Source of the DNA: an uncultured Eubacteriales bacterium
Lineage (GTDB): Bacteria; Bacillota; Clostridia; Christensenellales; Aristaeellaceae
Reading direction: 5' to 3'
NCBI GenBank assembly: GCA_900542445.1
Contig: UQNN01000004.1
Location: 62,001 to 126,000, forward strand
Length of the DNA stretch: 64,000 bases
Positions within the stretch are counted from its first letter, which is position 1, and each line of letters begins with the position of its first letter. A program made the position numbers and the translations under genes. The notes below the pieces were generated by a model. The model saw only the letters and a program-made list of their open reading frames with translations, ran no database searches and was not told where the DNA came from. Positions 9,072-18,032 of this stretch are shown here, in pieces.

Positions 9072-9104
9072 AAGGGCAGCGGCTCAGCGCGCCGCTGCCC
9101 TTTT
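9072..9104 (-). terminator. Attenuating hairpin between the binding-protein and permease genes
   Basis: A 10-bp stem (GGGCAGCGGC 9074-9083 with GCCGCTGCCC 9091-9100), flanked by a T-tract on the minus strand, lies in the 129-base gap. Such hairpins commonly hold permease expression below that of the binding protein. Confidence 0.65.
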
Positions 9105-9151
9105 GCAAGTATGGGGAATTCATGACCGCATGTGCGGTTTCAAGCTGCCGC

Positions 9152-10387
9152 TTATTGGAGATTGGCGCGATACACCGCCGCGATTTCGCCCAGGATGGAA
9201 GCGATGTCCGCGTCCTTCGTCCAGAGCTTGTCGAACAGGATTTCGGTCTCAATCTTGATGCTCGGCGAATTGATATTGTTGCTCATCGCGCGGCTGTTCA
9301 GCACGGAACTGGCAACGATGTTCTTCATCTGATCCGCATCGAGATACGCGTTGGAGTTGAGGAAGTCCTCGCTGTCCAGAACGCTGTGGCGGCACGGCGG
9401 CCAATACTGCGCAACGCGGGCAGCGCAGGTGTCGCTGGTCATGTAGGCGACCAGCTCGGCGGCCAGCTCGGCATTCTTGCTGTTCGCGTTGGCGGACATG
9501 GCGGCCTGACCGAGGAAGGAAACGTCGCCCGGCAGCTTGCAGACGCCCCACTGCCAGGTGACGTCCTTCAGGTTGCCCAGCTGAGAAATCTGGTTGAAGG
9601 TGCAGGCTGCGCCGCCGGTGAAGAAGTTGCTCTGGTCGCCGGCCGGAACGACGGATTCATCCTCAAACACCATGTCGTGGAAGAACTGCACGCCCGCGAT
9701 GGACTCCGCAGAATCGATCTTGACCTCCAGGTCATCCGTCCAGAAGTCGCCGCCGAAGCCGCGCACGAACGGAGTGAGGTTCATCTCGGTACGGTCGGCA
9801 AAGCCCGCGTTGTTGACGGTCATGTAGCCGTACACGCCGGTCTTTTCCTTGATGGTCTTCATGCACTCGCGGAAGGTTTCCCACGTCCACGTGCCCTCGG
9901 CCACGTATTCGTTCGGATCCTTCAAACCGGCCTGCTCGAACAGATCCTTGTTATAGATCATGATGAACGGGCTGGTGGAGAACGGAACGGCGTAGATGTC
10001 GTCGCCGTCGCGCCACAGGCTCAGCGCGCCCGCGTCGATGTCGTCCGGATCATAATCGGTCAGCGCGTCATTCAGCTTGGCGCACAGGCCCGCGCCGATG
10101 AACGCCTTGATGTCGCTTTCCATGATCCAGAACGCGTCGGGCGCTTCGTTGCTTTGCAGATCCATCAGCAGCAGGCTGCTGTATTCCGCGCCGGAGAGGG
10201 ATTCAAACGTGTAGTCGATGTCGATGCCCTTTTTCTGCGCGAACTCATCCACAAACGAGCCGAGCAGCGCGAGCTGCGTTTCGTTGCTCGTCCAGGTCGC
10301 AATCTTCAGCTTGACCGAGTCGGCCATTGCGGCGGAAGCGCCGACAAGCAGAAGAACGGAAAGAAGCAGGCAAATCAGTTTCTTCAT
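9152..10387 (-). CDS. Extracellular sugar-binding protein of an ABC importer
   Basis: Captures the sugar outside the cell. ATG 10387 follows AAGGAG; longer upstream reading includes the promoter and is rejected. The product is 411 residues with the signal peptide KKLICLLLSVLLLVGASAAM. There is no lipobox cysteine next to the hydrophobic segment, so anchoring is unclear. LKIATWTSNETQLALLGSFV opens the type-1 binding-protein fold, and IYAVPFSTSPFIMIYNKDLF is the hallmark hinge-region segment of the family. First gene of the operon with the two permeases and the hydrolase-like protein. Confidence 0.93.
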   Translation of the reverse strand: MKKLICLLLSVLLLVGASAAMADSVKLKIATWTSNETQLALLGSFVDEFAQKKGIDIDYTFESLSGAEYSSLLLMDLQSNEAPDAFWIMESDIKAFIGAGLCAKLNDALTDYDPDDIDAGALSLWRDGDDIYAVPFSTSPFIMIYNKDLFEQAGLKDPNEYVAEGTWTWETFRECMKTIKEKTGVYGYMTVNNAGFADRTEMNLTPFVRGFGGDFWTDDLEVKIDSAESIAGVQFFHDMVFEDESVVPAGDQSNFFTGGAACTFNQISQLGNLKDVTWQWGVCKLPGDVSFLGQAAMSANANSKNAELAAELVAYMTSDTCAARVAQYWPPCRHSVLDSEDFLNSNAYLDADQMKNIVASSVLNSRAMSNNINSPSIKIETEILFDKLWTKDADIASILGEIAAVYRANLQ

Positions 10388-10438
10388 GGGTTCGATCTCC
10401 TTTTTGTTTGTTGGGGACATTCGCGTCCTTTTACCTCT

Positions 10439-10467
10439 ATTATAGGATGAATTGTACAGATTGTCAA
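10439..10467 (-). promoter_or_regulatory. Promoter of the sugar ABC operon
   Basis: On the minus strand, TTGACA (10467-10462), 17-base spacer, TATAAT (10444-10439): a perfect consensus. Confidence 0.9.
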
Positions 10468-10510
10468 ATAAAAATATTACATTTTTGACGTTATTGCCGG
10501 AACCGACGGA

Positions 10511-10539
10511 TGCAAAAGAAAAGCGCGCTGTGGTATAAT
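10511..10539 (+). promoter_or_regulatory. Promoter of the FAD oxidoreductase gene
   Basis: TATAAT at 10534-10539 with an extended TGG before it; the -35 (TGCAAA at 10511-10516) is weak. Divergent from the ABC operon promoter. Confidence 0.55.
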
Positions 10540-10599
10540 AGAAAAAAGTTTGAACCCTGCATTTTGAAAGAATGAAAAGAGCGGACGGAGGAACGAGCG

Positions 10600-11934
10600 A
10601 TGAAGCAGAGCGTGATTTCGTATGTACCGATGGCGGAGCGCTATGACGTGCTGGTGCTTGGCGGCGGCACGGCGGGCGTGATGGCGGCCTGCGCGGCGGG
10701 CCGGGAAGGAAAAAAGGCGCTGATTCTGGAGCGGGAATATGCGCTGGGCGGCACGGCGACGCTGTCCCTGACCATTCCGCGGATGACAAACCACATTCCG
10801 GGCTTTGTGAGCAATTCGTCGCTGGCGGAGGAATTGCAGCAAACGCTTGAAGCCAAAAAAGAGGGCGGCGACACCTATTTCTGCGATCCGCAGATGCAGA
10901 AGGTGGAGCTGGAGGCGATGTGCGCTCAATACGGCGTGGCGATTCTCTATGGCGCGGAGCTGGTTTCCGTCGTCAAGACGGAAAAGCAGATCGACGAGGT
11001 GATTGTCTCGACGCGCGGCGGCCTGCGTGGCTATCGGGCGGATTGTTTTGTGGATTGCACCGGCGACGCGTGCCTGGCACGCCGAAGCGGCTGCAAAACC
11101 GAATGCGGCTATGAGAACGAGAATCAGCCGATGACACTTCGCTTCTGTGTCGGCGGCGTGGATGTGAAAAAGGTGGAAAAGACGCTGCTGGACTGGGGTT
11201 ATCGCTTCGGCGGCGATCATTTCCCGATGGAGTTTTATTCCCTGTGGCGCGAGGAGGCGTTTAATCCCTTTACCAAGCTGCTTCGTCAGGGCGTGAACGA
11301 GGGCAGGCTGACCGAACGCGACGGCAGCTATGTGCAGGTGTATTATCATCAGACGCTGGGCAAGGATACGCTCTGGTTCAACTGCCCTGAGGCCGGGCAC
11401 ATCACCAGCGCTGCGGATGCGGAATCGGTCACGGAGATGATTCTGTATTCGCGAAAGTCTGCAATGCGGATCATGAGTTTCCTCAAAGAGCGCTTCCCCG
11501 GCTTTGAGGAAGCGTATATCCAGTCCTTTGCGGATATTCCGGGCATTCGCGAGTCGTATCGGCTGGACGGCGAATACATCATGACGGAAAAAGATATTGA
11601 AGCGCGGTGCCGCTTTGAGGACGCGGTGGCGCAGTCGGCCTATCCCATCGATATCCACAACGAAAAGAACCTTGTGCTGATTCACATGGATCCGGGCGAG
11701 TATTACGAAATTCCGTATCGTTGCATGCTGCCCAGGGAGGTGGACAATCTGCTGGTGGCGGGGCGCTGTGTTTCCGCAACCTTTGCGGCGCAGTCTTCCA
11801 TGCGGATTCAGCTGACCTGCATGGCGCTGGGCGAAGCGGCGGGCATTGCGGCTGCGATGTCGCCGCAGGTCAAGACGGTGGACGGCGCGCAGGTGCGCCG
11901 CCGCATGATCAAGCATGGGGCGAAGTTTCTGTAA
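10600..11934 (+). CDS. FAD-dependent oxidoreductase (FAD_oxidored family)
   Basis: A flavoprotein of 444 residues with an N-terminal dinucleotide fold: YDVLVLGGGTAGVMAACAAG (about 15-34) followed by an acidic residue at the end of the second strand (LILERE). The C-terminal NLLVAGRCVSATFAAQSSMR and the adjacent GEAAGIAAA form the second FAD-contacting segment of the family. No signal peptide. Start ATG 10600 follows GGAGGA. It is transcribed away from the sugar operon, so a role in oxidising a sugar or sugar acid is possible but is inference. Confidence 0.88.
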   Translation: MKQSVISYVPMAERYDVLVLGGGTAGVMAACAAGREGKKALILEREYALGGTATLSLTIPRMTNHIPGFVSNSSLAEELQQTLEAKKEGGDTYFCDPQMQKVELEAMCAQYGVAILYGAELVSVVKTEKQIDEVIVSTRGGLRGYRADCFVDCTGDACLARRSGCKTECGYENENQPMTLRFCVGGVDVKKVEKTLLDWGYRFGGDHFPMEFYSLWREEAFNPFTKLLRQGVNEGRLTERDGSYVQVYYHQTLGKDTLWFNCPEAGHITSAADAESVTEMILYSRKSAMRIMSFLKERFPGFEEAYIQSFADIPGIRESYRLDGEYIMTEKDIEARCRFEDAVAQSAYPIDIHNEKNLVLIHMDPGEYYEIPYRCMLPREVDNLLVAGRCVSATFAAQSSMRIQLTCMALGEAAGIAAAMSPQVKTVDGAQVRRRMIKHGAKFL

Positions 11935-12045
11935 GGCATAGGCGCGGTTTTTGCCGGCCGAAAAAGGATTTTTTCGATTCAGCGCGAATAAAATATCTAT
12001 TGTCCATTTTTGGACTCATAATTTACGATAAAGCGAGGAAGAAAG

Positions 12046-13254
12046 ATGATAACTCGTTCAGACCGGCTGGATCATGTCCATTCCGATATCCGCGGCCCGC
12101 TGTATCAGGAGGCTCTGCGCATGGAGTCCGAGGGCGTCAACGTGCTCAAGCTCAATACAGGCAATCCGGGTCGTTTTGGCTTTAAACTGCCCAACAGCGT
12201 GCGGCAGGCGCTGGCGCTGCACATCGACGAGGCCGTGCCGTACTGCGATGTGCGCGGCATGGCGGCAGCGCGCAACGTCATCTGCACCTATCACATCGGG
12301 CGCGGCCTTCAGGGCATCATGCCTAACGATGTTTTCATCTGCAACGGCGTGAGCGAAGCGGCGAGCATGCTGATGAACGCGCTGATCGGCACGGACGACG
12401 AAATCCTGCTGCCGTCGCCGTGCTACTCCCTGTGGAGCAACAACGCATATCTGTGCGGCGGCAAGCCGGTGTTCTACCGCTGCGACCCGAACAACGAATG
12501 GAACCCGGATATCGACGATATCAACAGCAAGATCACCGACCGCACGAAGGCGATTCTGGTCATCAACCCGAACAACCCGACAGGCGCGGTTTACAGCAAG
12601 GAAGTCCTGCTGGCGATTGCGGAAATCGCGCGTCAGCATCATCTGGTGCTGCTGGCGGACGAAATCTATGACCGTCTGGTGATGGACGGTCTGCGCCATG
12701 AGTCCATCGGCGCGCTTGCGCCGGATGTGCCGTGCGTGACGTTTAACGGCCTGTCCAAGAGCCATATCGTCTGCGGCTTCCGCTGCGGCTGGATGGTTTT
12801 CTCCGGCCCGAAGGGCGAGCTGGACGAGGTGAAGGACGGCGTGATGCAGCTGGCTTCCATGCGCCTGTGCGGCAACGCGCTGACGCAGCTGGTTATTCCG
12901 GCGGCGCTGGTGGACAGCGAGAGCACCCGCGAGATGCTTGTGCCGGGCGGCCGCCTGTTTGAGCAGCGCAAGGCCACGCTGGAAGCGCTGGATAAGATCG
13001 ACGGCGTGGATTATCTGCCCAACCACGCGGCGTTCTATCTGTTCCCGCGGCTGGACAAGAGCAAGTTTGACTTTGAGAACGCGCACGACTTTGCGATGAA
13101 GTTCCTGCACGAACAGCATGTGCTCGTCATCCCCGGCGACGGCTTTGACTGGCACGAGGATCTGCGCTTCCGCATTGTCATGCTGCCGGAGCCGGAAACG
13201 CTTACCAAGGCGATGGGCGACATGGCGTATTTCCTCAAGCAGCATCGGGTGTGA
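12046..13254 (+). CDS. Pyridoxal-phosphate aminotransferase, AlaA-like
   Basis: Likely interconverts pyruvate/alanine and glutamate/2-oxoglutarate. The 402-residue fold type I enzyme begins MITRSDRLDHVHSDIRGPLY, as in the E. coli AlaA group. The PLP lysine is K238 in FNGLSKSH, the ring-binding aspartate lies in LLADEIYDRL, and the phosphate-binding arginine region is CGFRCGWMVF. VINPNNPTGAVYS is the family hallmark. It sits alone with its own terminator. The substrate assignment rests on family resemblance. Confidence 0.88.
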   Translation: MITRSDRLDHVHSDIRGPLYQEALRMESEGVNVLKLNTGNPGRFGFKLPNSVRQALALHIDEAVPYCDVRGMAAARNVICTYHIGRGLQGIMPNDVFICNGVSEAASMLMNALIGTDDEILLPSPCYSLWSNNAYLCGGKPVFYRCDPNNEWNPDIDDINSKITDRTKAILVINPNNPTGAVYSKEVLLAIAEIARQHHLVLLADEIYDRLVMDGLRHESIGALAPDVPCVTFNGLSKSHIVCGFRCGWMVFSGPKGELDEVKDGVMQLASMRLCGNALTQLVIPAALVDSESTREMLVPGGRLFEQRKATLEALDKIDGVDYLPNHAAFYLFPRLDKSKFDFENAHDFAMKFLHEQHVLVIPGDGFDWHEDLRFRIVMLPEPETLTKAMGDMAYFLKQHRV

Positions 13255-13269
13255 AAAGTTTGGATCAAG

Positions 13270-13306
13270 AAAAGACGCTTTCCTGCGCGGAGAGCGTCTT
13301 TTTTTG
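13270..13306 (+). terminator. Terminator of the aminotransferase gene
   Basis: AAGACGCT pairs with AGCGTCTT around a short interior, followed by seven T. Confidence 0.85.
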
Positions 13307-13377
13307 TAAGCCTGTTTCAATCGTAGACTGCTTCGCAGTCTGCTCTGAAACTACTTTTTTTTGATGATTATGGGAGA

Positions 13378-13430
13378 CGTTGGGGCGTTGCCCCAAGCCC
13401 CACAAGGGAACTTGAGTTCCCTTGACCGTC
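13378..13430. repeat. Dispersed palindromic repeat, copy 2
   Basis: Reverse orientation: GTTGGGGCGTTGCCCCAA, then CCCCACA and the inverted repeat AAGGGAACTTGAGTTCCCTT. The adjoining TTCGCTTCGCGG corresponds to the third hairpin position of other copies. Confidence 0.7.
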
Positions 13431-13457
13431 CTCTTCGCTTCGCGGCGGTTTAAAGCT

Positions 13458-14654
13458 TTATTTCGTTGCGAGGAGATCGCGGTAATACTCGGCCTTTTCC
13501 GCTTCAGTGCGCATATTGGCGAGGTACATCATATCGGCCATCGCGCCCGCAAGCGCTTTCGGAATACGCTGCACCATCTTAATGCGGTCGCCATACTTGG
13601 CCATGATCGCGGCATGATCCATCACGAAGTTCTTGCCGTCGCGGCGGCCGCAGTAGCAGCAATAGAAGTGTTCGCGGCCCTCGTTGCTGATGGTGCTGTG
13701 GTCATAGGCGACCATGTCCGCCCAGATCTTATACACGTCGGTCGAGTTGGCGAAATTGAACATATCCGCGCTGAAACCGCCGGACGGGCGCATGTTGACT
13801 TCCAGACCGAGGATGTCGCCCTTTTTGCCGAGCGCGGGCTGATCTTCGTTGAGCACGAAAAATTCCAGATGGACAAAGCGGCTCTTCACGCCGAAAGCGG
13901 CGACGGTGCGGCGGCCGACGTCGCGCATGGCTTCCGGCAGCGTCTTTTCGATATAGTAGCAGGAATTGCCGTTTGTGTTGACGATATCCATGATGGAATC
14001 GATGGTCACGTTGCCGGTTTCAAACAGCGGCTCGCCCTTGGAGTTGATGACCGCGTCGTAGGTGTGCACCGTGCCGTTGACGTATTCCTCCATGATGTAG
14101 ACGGTCTCGTCCTTCGTGGCGAAGAAATAATTCAGCTCGTCGTCGTTTTTGAGTTTATAGGTATGGGAAGCGCCCACGCCGTTATCCGGCTTGACGATGA
14201 CGGGGTAGCCGACCTCGGCAATGAAATCCTTGCAGCCGGTATAATCGCGGACGATGTGCCAGCGCGCGGTTTTGATGCCCGCCTTGGCGTAATTGGCCTT
14301 CATCGCGGACTTATACTTGACCGGCTGCATATCCTCGGTGTGGAAACCGGTGGTGATGTTGAAAGCGGTGCGCAGCATGGCGTCGCGCTCCAGCCAGTAT
14401 TCGTTGTTGCTCTCCAGCCAGTCGATTTTGCCGTGCTTGTAGGTCAGAAACGCGACCGCGCGGAACACCTCGTCGTAGTTTTCCAGCGAGGAGACTTTGT
14501 AATACTCGTTCAGCGCGCCGCGCAGTTCGGGCATGAGCTGGTCATACGGGCAGTCGCCGATGCCGAGAACGTTCATGCCGTTCTTTTTCAGTTCGGCGCA
14601 GAATTTCCAGTAATTGGTCGGAAAATTCGGGGAGATGAAGATGAAGTTTTTCAT
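13458..14654 (-). CDS. ATP-grasp carboxylate ligase, substrate unknown
   Basis: A 398-residue protein starting at ATG 14654 after AAAGGAG. The N-terminal pre-ATP-grasp segment is KNFIFISPNFPTNYWKFCAE. The ATP-grasp domain has VGYPVIVKPDNGVGASHTYK (nucleotide lysine and flexible glycine loop, about 189-208), the hinge YIMEEYVNG, and the metal-binding LGLEVNMRPSGGF near the end of the domain. Such enzymes form an acyl phosphate and ligate it to an amine or thiol. It is the last of three minus-strand genes with two esterases, suggesting that an acyl or peptidyl conjugate is made and hydrolysed by the cluster. The actual substrate is not known. Confidence 0.8.
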   Translation of the reverse strand: MKNFIFISPNFPTNYWKFCAELKKNGMNVLGIGDCPYDQLMPELRGALNEYYKVSSLENYDEVFRAVAFLTYKHGKIDWLESNNEYWLERDAMLRTAFNITTGFHTEDMQPVKYKSAMKANYAKAGIKTARWHIVRDYTGCKDFIAEVGYPVIVKPDNGVGASHTYKLKNDDELNYFFATKDETVYIMEEYVNGTVHTYDAVINSKGEPLFETGNVTIDSIMDIVNTNGNSCYYIEKTLPEAMRDVGRRTVAAFGVKSRFVHLEFFVLNEDQPALGKKGDILGLEVNMRPSGGFSADMFNFANSTDVYKIWADMVAYDHSTISNEGREHFYCCYCGRRDGKNFVMDHAAIMAKYGDRIKMVQRIPKALAGAMADMMYLANMRTEAEKAEYYRDLLATK

Positions 14655-14746
14655 GGGAATGCTCCTTTACGGATCTGTGAAATAGAGTTTAAGCCAATTC
14701 TGTCATTAAACGCTTTTGATTACGCCGAAGTTGTGACGGAAGGAGT

Positions 14747-15505
14747 TTATCGTTTTCCCAGCAGGAAGGGCAGGTAATATTCGACCTGCTTGTACCACCA
14801 GCCCCAATCGTGATCGACGTCGTAGCCCCAGAAGTCCACCCACGCGTGGATGCCCTTGGCATCGAGCACGCCCTTGATGCGCGAGGTGCTTTCCTTGAGC
14901 ACGTCTTCCCACGCGCCCTGGCCGACGCAGAGGATGATTTTGCGCTCGTTGTACATGCGGATATACGGGTGATCCTCAGACATGCCGGAGAGGTAGTGGT
15001 ACGGCGAGTTGCGGTAGACGAGGTCATCCATGTAATCGCCGAAGGAATCGAACGAATCGTAGACGCCGGAGAGCGCCAGCACGCTGTCAAAGAGATCCGG
15101 ACGGCGGAAGAACAGGTTTGCCGCGTGCATCGCGCCCATCGAACAGCCGAACGGCATGATCGGCATCTGACACCAGTTGCGCTCGCCCGCAAGGTGGCGG
15201 ATCTGCGGCACCATTTCATCGACGATGTAGTTGAACCAGCGCTCGTGCTGCTCGATGCGGGCGCGCGGATTGCCGCCGTGATCCGCCCACGTTTCATTAT
15301 CGATGGTATCGATGGAGAACACCATGATTTCGCCTGCGTCAATGTACGGGCGGAATACGTCGTCCATATGGAAATTCTCGAAATCGTAGAAACGCCCCGC
15401 CTGGCAGGGAATGAACAGCACCGGCTTGCCGCGGTGGCCGTAGACCTTGAACTCCATTTCTCGGTTCAGGTTGTAGGAATAGCCTTTAAAATAACGAACT
15501 TCCAT
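14747..15505 (-). CDS. Alpha/beta-hydrolase esterase (first of two)
   Basis: A 252-residue putative serine esterase. The nucleophile elbow is GCSMG with S122, and a late histidine occurs in YDVDHDWGWW. The opening MEVRYFKGYSYNLNREMEFK and the RGKPVLFIPCQAGRFYDFEN block are typical of the esterase-D/antigen-85-like group. Start ATG 15505 lies after AAGGAGC. No signal peptide. It lies 92 bases upstream of the ATP-grasp gene in the same direction. Confidence 0.82.
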   Translation of the reverse strand: MEVRYFKGYSYNLNREMEFKVYGHRGKPVLFIPCQAGRFYDFENFHMDDVFRPYIDAGEIMVFSIDTIDNETWADHGGNPRARIEQHERWFNYIVDEMVPQIRHLAGERNWCQMPIMPFGCSMGAMHAANLFFRRPDLFDSVLALSGVYDSFDSFGDYMDDLVYRNSPYHYLSGMSEDHPYIRMYNERKIILCVGQGAWEDVLKESTSRIKGVLDAKGIHAWVDFWGYDVDHDWGWWYKQVEYYLPFLLGKR

Positions 15506-15761
15506 GGCATGATGCTCCTTATCGATTCAACATTGAAAAGCACGAACTCCTTCAGTGAGCTTCGCTGAAAGACCTTCGGCATTTCGCTTGCCTGCTTCCC
15601 ACACTGTGGGCAGCAAGCTGCACGCCCTCAAAGAGGGAACCTTTTGGTATTCGCGGCGGCAGCGTGGGGATAAAGCCCTCTTCGTAGAGGAACGTTTGGA
15701 ATCGTCGCCGCCTGTGGCGGATTCAGACGATGAAAAACGCTGGAAGGCAGACGGAAGGAAC
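15506..15761. other. Non-coding spacer with several short hairpins
   Basis: No gene seen. The spacer holds CCCACACTGTGGG, GCCCTCAAAGAGGGAAC and similar short inverted repeats, reminiscent of decayed copies of repeat elements. Confidence 0.4.
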
Positions 15762-16517
15762 TCAAAACCCCAAACACTTCATAAACACGGGAATCTGCCG
15801 TTCCCACGAGGCTTCGCTGTGCGTGCCGCCGGGGGCGATGCGGAAGGTGAGATCGACGCCCTTTTGCAGCAGCGCCGACGTGCAGGAGGTCAGCGCGGAG
15901 AGGTTCGCCGCATGGTTGGCCATTTCCTGCCCGCCGTAATCCATGTAAATCAGCGTGTCGGGGGAGATCTCCGCCTGCCGGATGATGCGCCGCACCTTGC
16001 CCGCGCCGAGCCACAGGCTGGGGGAAAGGCAGACCGCTTTGCCGAAAACGGAATTGAACGCCGTCGCCGCGTACAGGCTCATCAGCCCGCCCATCGACGA
16101 ACCGGCAATCAGCGTGTTGTCCCTGTCCGGCAGGGTGCGCAGATTCGCGTCGATCATCGGCTTGAAACCGTGGATGAACCAGTTCATCGTCGTGCGCCCG
16201 CGCCCGCGGATGCGGCCGAGTTTCGGGTCTTCACAGGTGAACGGGCAGTATTCCTCCAGCCGATTGTTGCCGATGGGATTGCATTCCACTGCCGCGATGA
16301 TCAGCGGCGTCTGCGTTTCGTCCATATATTGGGCCATGCCCCACGATTTGCCGTAGGTCGCGTCTTCGTCAAAGAAAACGTTGTGGCCGTCGAACATATA
16401 CATCACCGGGAAGCGCGCGTCCGGCTGCTCGTCGTAACAGGCAGGCAGATACAGATAGGCGCGGCGCTTGAGTTCCGGCATGAGCTTGGGGATTTGAAGC
16501 TCCCACTTGTAAACCAT
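15762..16517 (-). CDS. Alpha/beta-hydrolase esterase (second of two)
   Basis: A 251-residue protein. The start at ATG 16517 (MVYKWELQIP) is set by GGAGGC eight bases upstream; the longer frame adds six residues without a site. The nucleophile S141 is in AGSSMGG; FPVMYMFDGHNVFFDED is the conserved oxyanion-side strand of the Fes/YbbA-like putative esterases; a late histidine occurs in PGGTHSEASW. No signal peptide, so a cytoplasmic substrate is likely. It has its own strong promoter and is the first gene of the esterase/esterase/ATP-grasp cluster. Confidence 0.85.
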   Translation of the reverse strand: MVYKWELQIPKLMPELKRRAYLYLPACYDEQPDARFPVMYMFDGHNVFFDEDATYGKSWGMAQYMDETQTPLIIAAVECNPIGNNRLEEYCPFTCEDPKLGRIRGRGRTTMNWFIHGFKPMIDANLRTLPDRDNTLIAGSSMGGLMSLYAATAFNSVFGKAVCLSPSLWLGAGKVRRIIRQAEISPDTLIYMDYGGQEMANHAANLSALTSCTSALLQKGVDLTFRIAPGGTHSEASWERQIPVFMKCLGF

Positions 16518-16561
16518 GTGAAAAAGCCTCCGCAAAATGAAATTCGGGTATCATTCATAAA

Positions 16562-16590
16562 AGTATACGGCACACGCGCCGCCTTGTCAA
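16562..16590 (-). promoter_or_regulatory. Promoter of the esterase/ATP-grasp cluster
   Basis: Minus strand TTGACA (16590-16585), 17-base spacer, TATACT (16567-16562). Confidence 0.8.
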
Positions 16591-16689
16591 TTCGCCGCGG
16601 GTCAAAAATGTATGTTGCGACTGGATTTTGGCAAGGCTATACAGGAAAAAGAACAGGCGTTTGCGCATATTCCGCGCACGGCGCCGACG

Positions 16690-16718
16690 TTGACAGAACT
16701 TTTATGGCAGATTATAAT
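16690..16718 (+). promoter_or_regulatory. Promoter of the DUF2974 gene
   Basis: TTGACA 16690-16695, 17-base spacer, TATAAT 16713-16718. It also decides the start of the next gene, because upstream in-frame codons at 16612 and 16717 would lie before the transcript start near 16725. Confidence 0.9.
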
Positions 16719-16782
16719 GAAGCTATCGGATTTCAAACACGCCATCGCGCGTTTTTTCGGAAAGTGCAAACGGGAGGACACC

Positions 16783-17970
16783 ATGCCCAATATACAGGAT
16801 TATGTGATTTGGAGAGGCGATCTGCCGCTTGATCGCGTGCCGCTGTGCGACGTGGACGCGCTGCTGCTGAGCTATCTGTCGTATATGCCCTACGACAATA
16901 TCGTGGGCGATGCGTTCGACGGGGGAATCTCCCTGCGCGACGCGGCGCAGAAGCTGCTTGAGGTCAATGAGCGGGAAAAAACGCCGCTGGCCTATAACGT
17001 CAAGGAGGACAGAAAGCTGCTGGCCGCGCTGATGGAAAGCGCGCGGTTTGGGGATATTCGGCTTGTCGGCTACATAAACCGGGTGGATACCAAACTGGAA
17101 GAGCAGTTTTCCGCCGTCACCTATCTGCTGGGCGAAGGGCATGCGTTTGTCGCTTTCCGCGGCACGGATAACACCGTCGTCGGCTGGAAAGAGGATTTCA
17201 ACATGAGCTTTGAAACCGAAGTTCCGGCCCAGCGGGATGCGGTGGCCTATGCGCAGCGCGTCGCGGCGGCTATCGATCTGCCGCTGATTGTCGGCGGCCA
17301 CTCGAAGGGCGGCAATCTGGCAGCTTACGCGGGCATGTTCGTCGATGAAGCGACCCGCGCGCGCATTCAGACGGTCTATAACTTCGACGGGCCGGGGTTC
17401 AACGAGGCGACGATCTCTTCCGAAGCGTTTGGCAAGGTGGATATGCGCATTCGCACGTTCGTGCCGCAATCCTCAATGATCGGCATTCTGATGTGGCACA
17501 GAGAGCCGTTTACCATTGTGCGCAGCAACGGCGTGGGCGTGTTTCAGCACGACGCGTATACCTGGCAGATTTTGGGCGGCGGATTCATGACGCTGACCGA
17601 GCGCACGGGGCACAGCCACTTTGCCGACGACACGATCAAGCGTTGGCTCGAAGAACTCAGCCCCGACATGCGGCGACAGGCCATCGACGGCATTTACGCG
17701 GTGCTCAGCGCATCGGGCGGCATGAATGTCAGCGAGCTGTTTGAGGCGCGCAACACGATGAGCGTGCTCAAAGCGGCGGGCGCGATGGATGAAAAGACGA
17801 AAAGCGCTGTGCTTGAAGCGTTCCGGCTGCTGGGCAGTTCCATGATCGGCGGCGTGCCGGCCTGGCTGGAACGCACGGCCAGCACCGTGGCGCAGAAAAT
17901 GCCGTGGGAGCAGCGCAGGGAGGAAGCCAAAGCGCATGCGGAGCAGCAGCCACCCGAACTTGCCAAATGA
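16783..17970 (+). CDS. DUF2974 (Mbeg1-like) lipase-fold protein
   Basis: A 395-residue cytoplasmic protein with a lipase-like alpha/beta fold. The nucleophile elbow GGHSKGGNLA places the serine at residue 174; FVAFRGTDN (about 122-130) is the oxyanion-side strand seen in class 3-like lipases; VYNFDGPGF follows as in other DUF2974 members. The start is ATG 16783 after GGGAGG, fixed by the promoter position. The C-terminal 100 residues are helical and charged. The family is common in Firmicutes but its substrate is unknown. Confidence 0.85.
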   Translation: MPNIQDYVIWRGDLPLDRVPLCDVDALLLSYLSYMPYDNIVGDAFDGGISLRDAAQKLLEVNEREKTPLAYNVKEDRKLLAALMESARFGDIRLVGYINRVDTKLEEQFSAVTYLLGEGHAFVAFRGTDNTVVGWKEDFNMSFETEVPAQRDAVAYAQRVAAAIDLPLIVGGHSKGGNLAAYAGMFVDEATRARIQTVYNFDGPGFNEATISSEAFGKVDMRIRTFVPQSSMIGILMWHREPFTIVRSNGVGVFQHDAYTWQILGGGFMTLTERTGHSHFADDTIKRWLEELSPDMRRQAIDGIYAVLSASGGMNVSELFEARNTMSVLKAAGAMDEKTKSAVLEAFRLLGSSMIGGVPAWLERTASTVAQKMPWEQRREEAKAHAEQQPPELAK

Positions 17971-17988
17971 GCGAAGATCATCTATAAT
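17960..17988 (+). promoter_or_regulatory. Promoter of the M18 aminopeptidase gene
   Basis: TTGCCA at 17960-17965, 17-base spacer, TATAAT at 17983-17988; the -35 box lies within the end of the preceding gene. Confidence 0.75.
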
Positions 17989-18032
17989 AGACGGGAATAT
18001 CGGCCCAATGCGGGGCGGAAAGAGGAAATACC

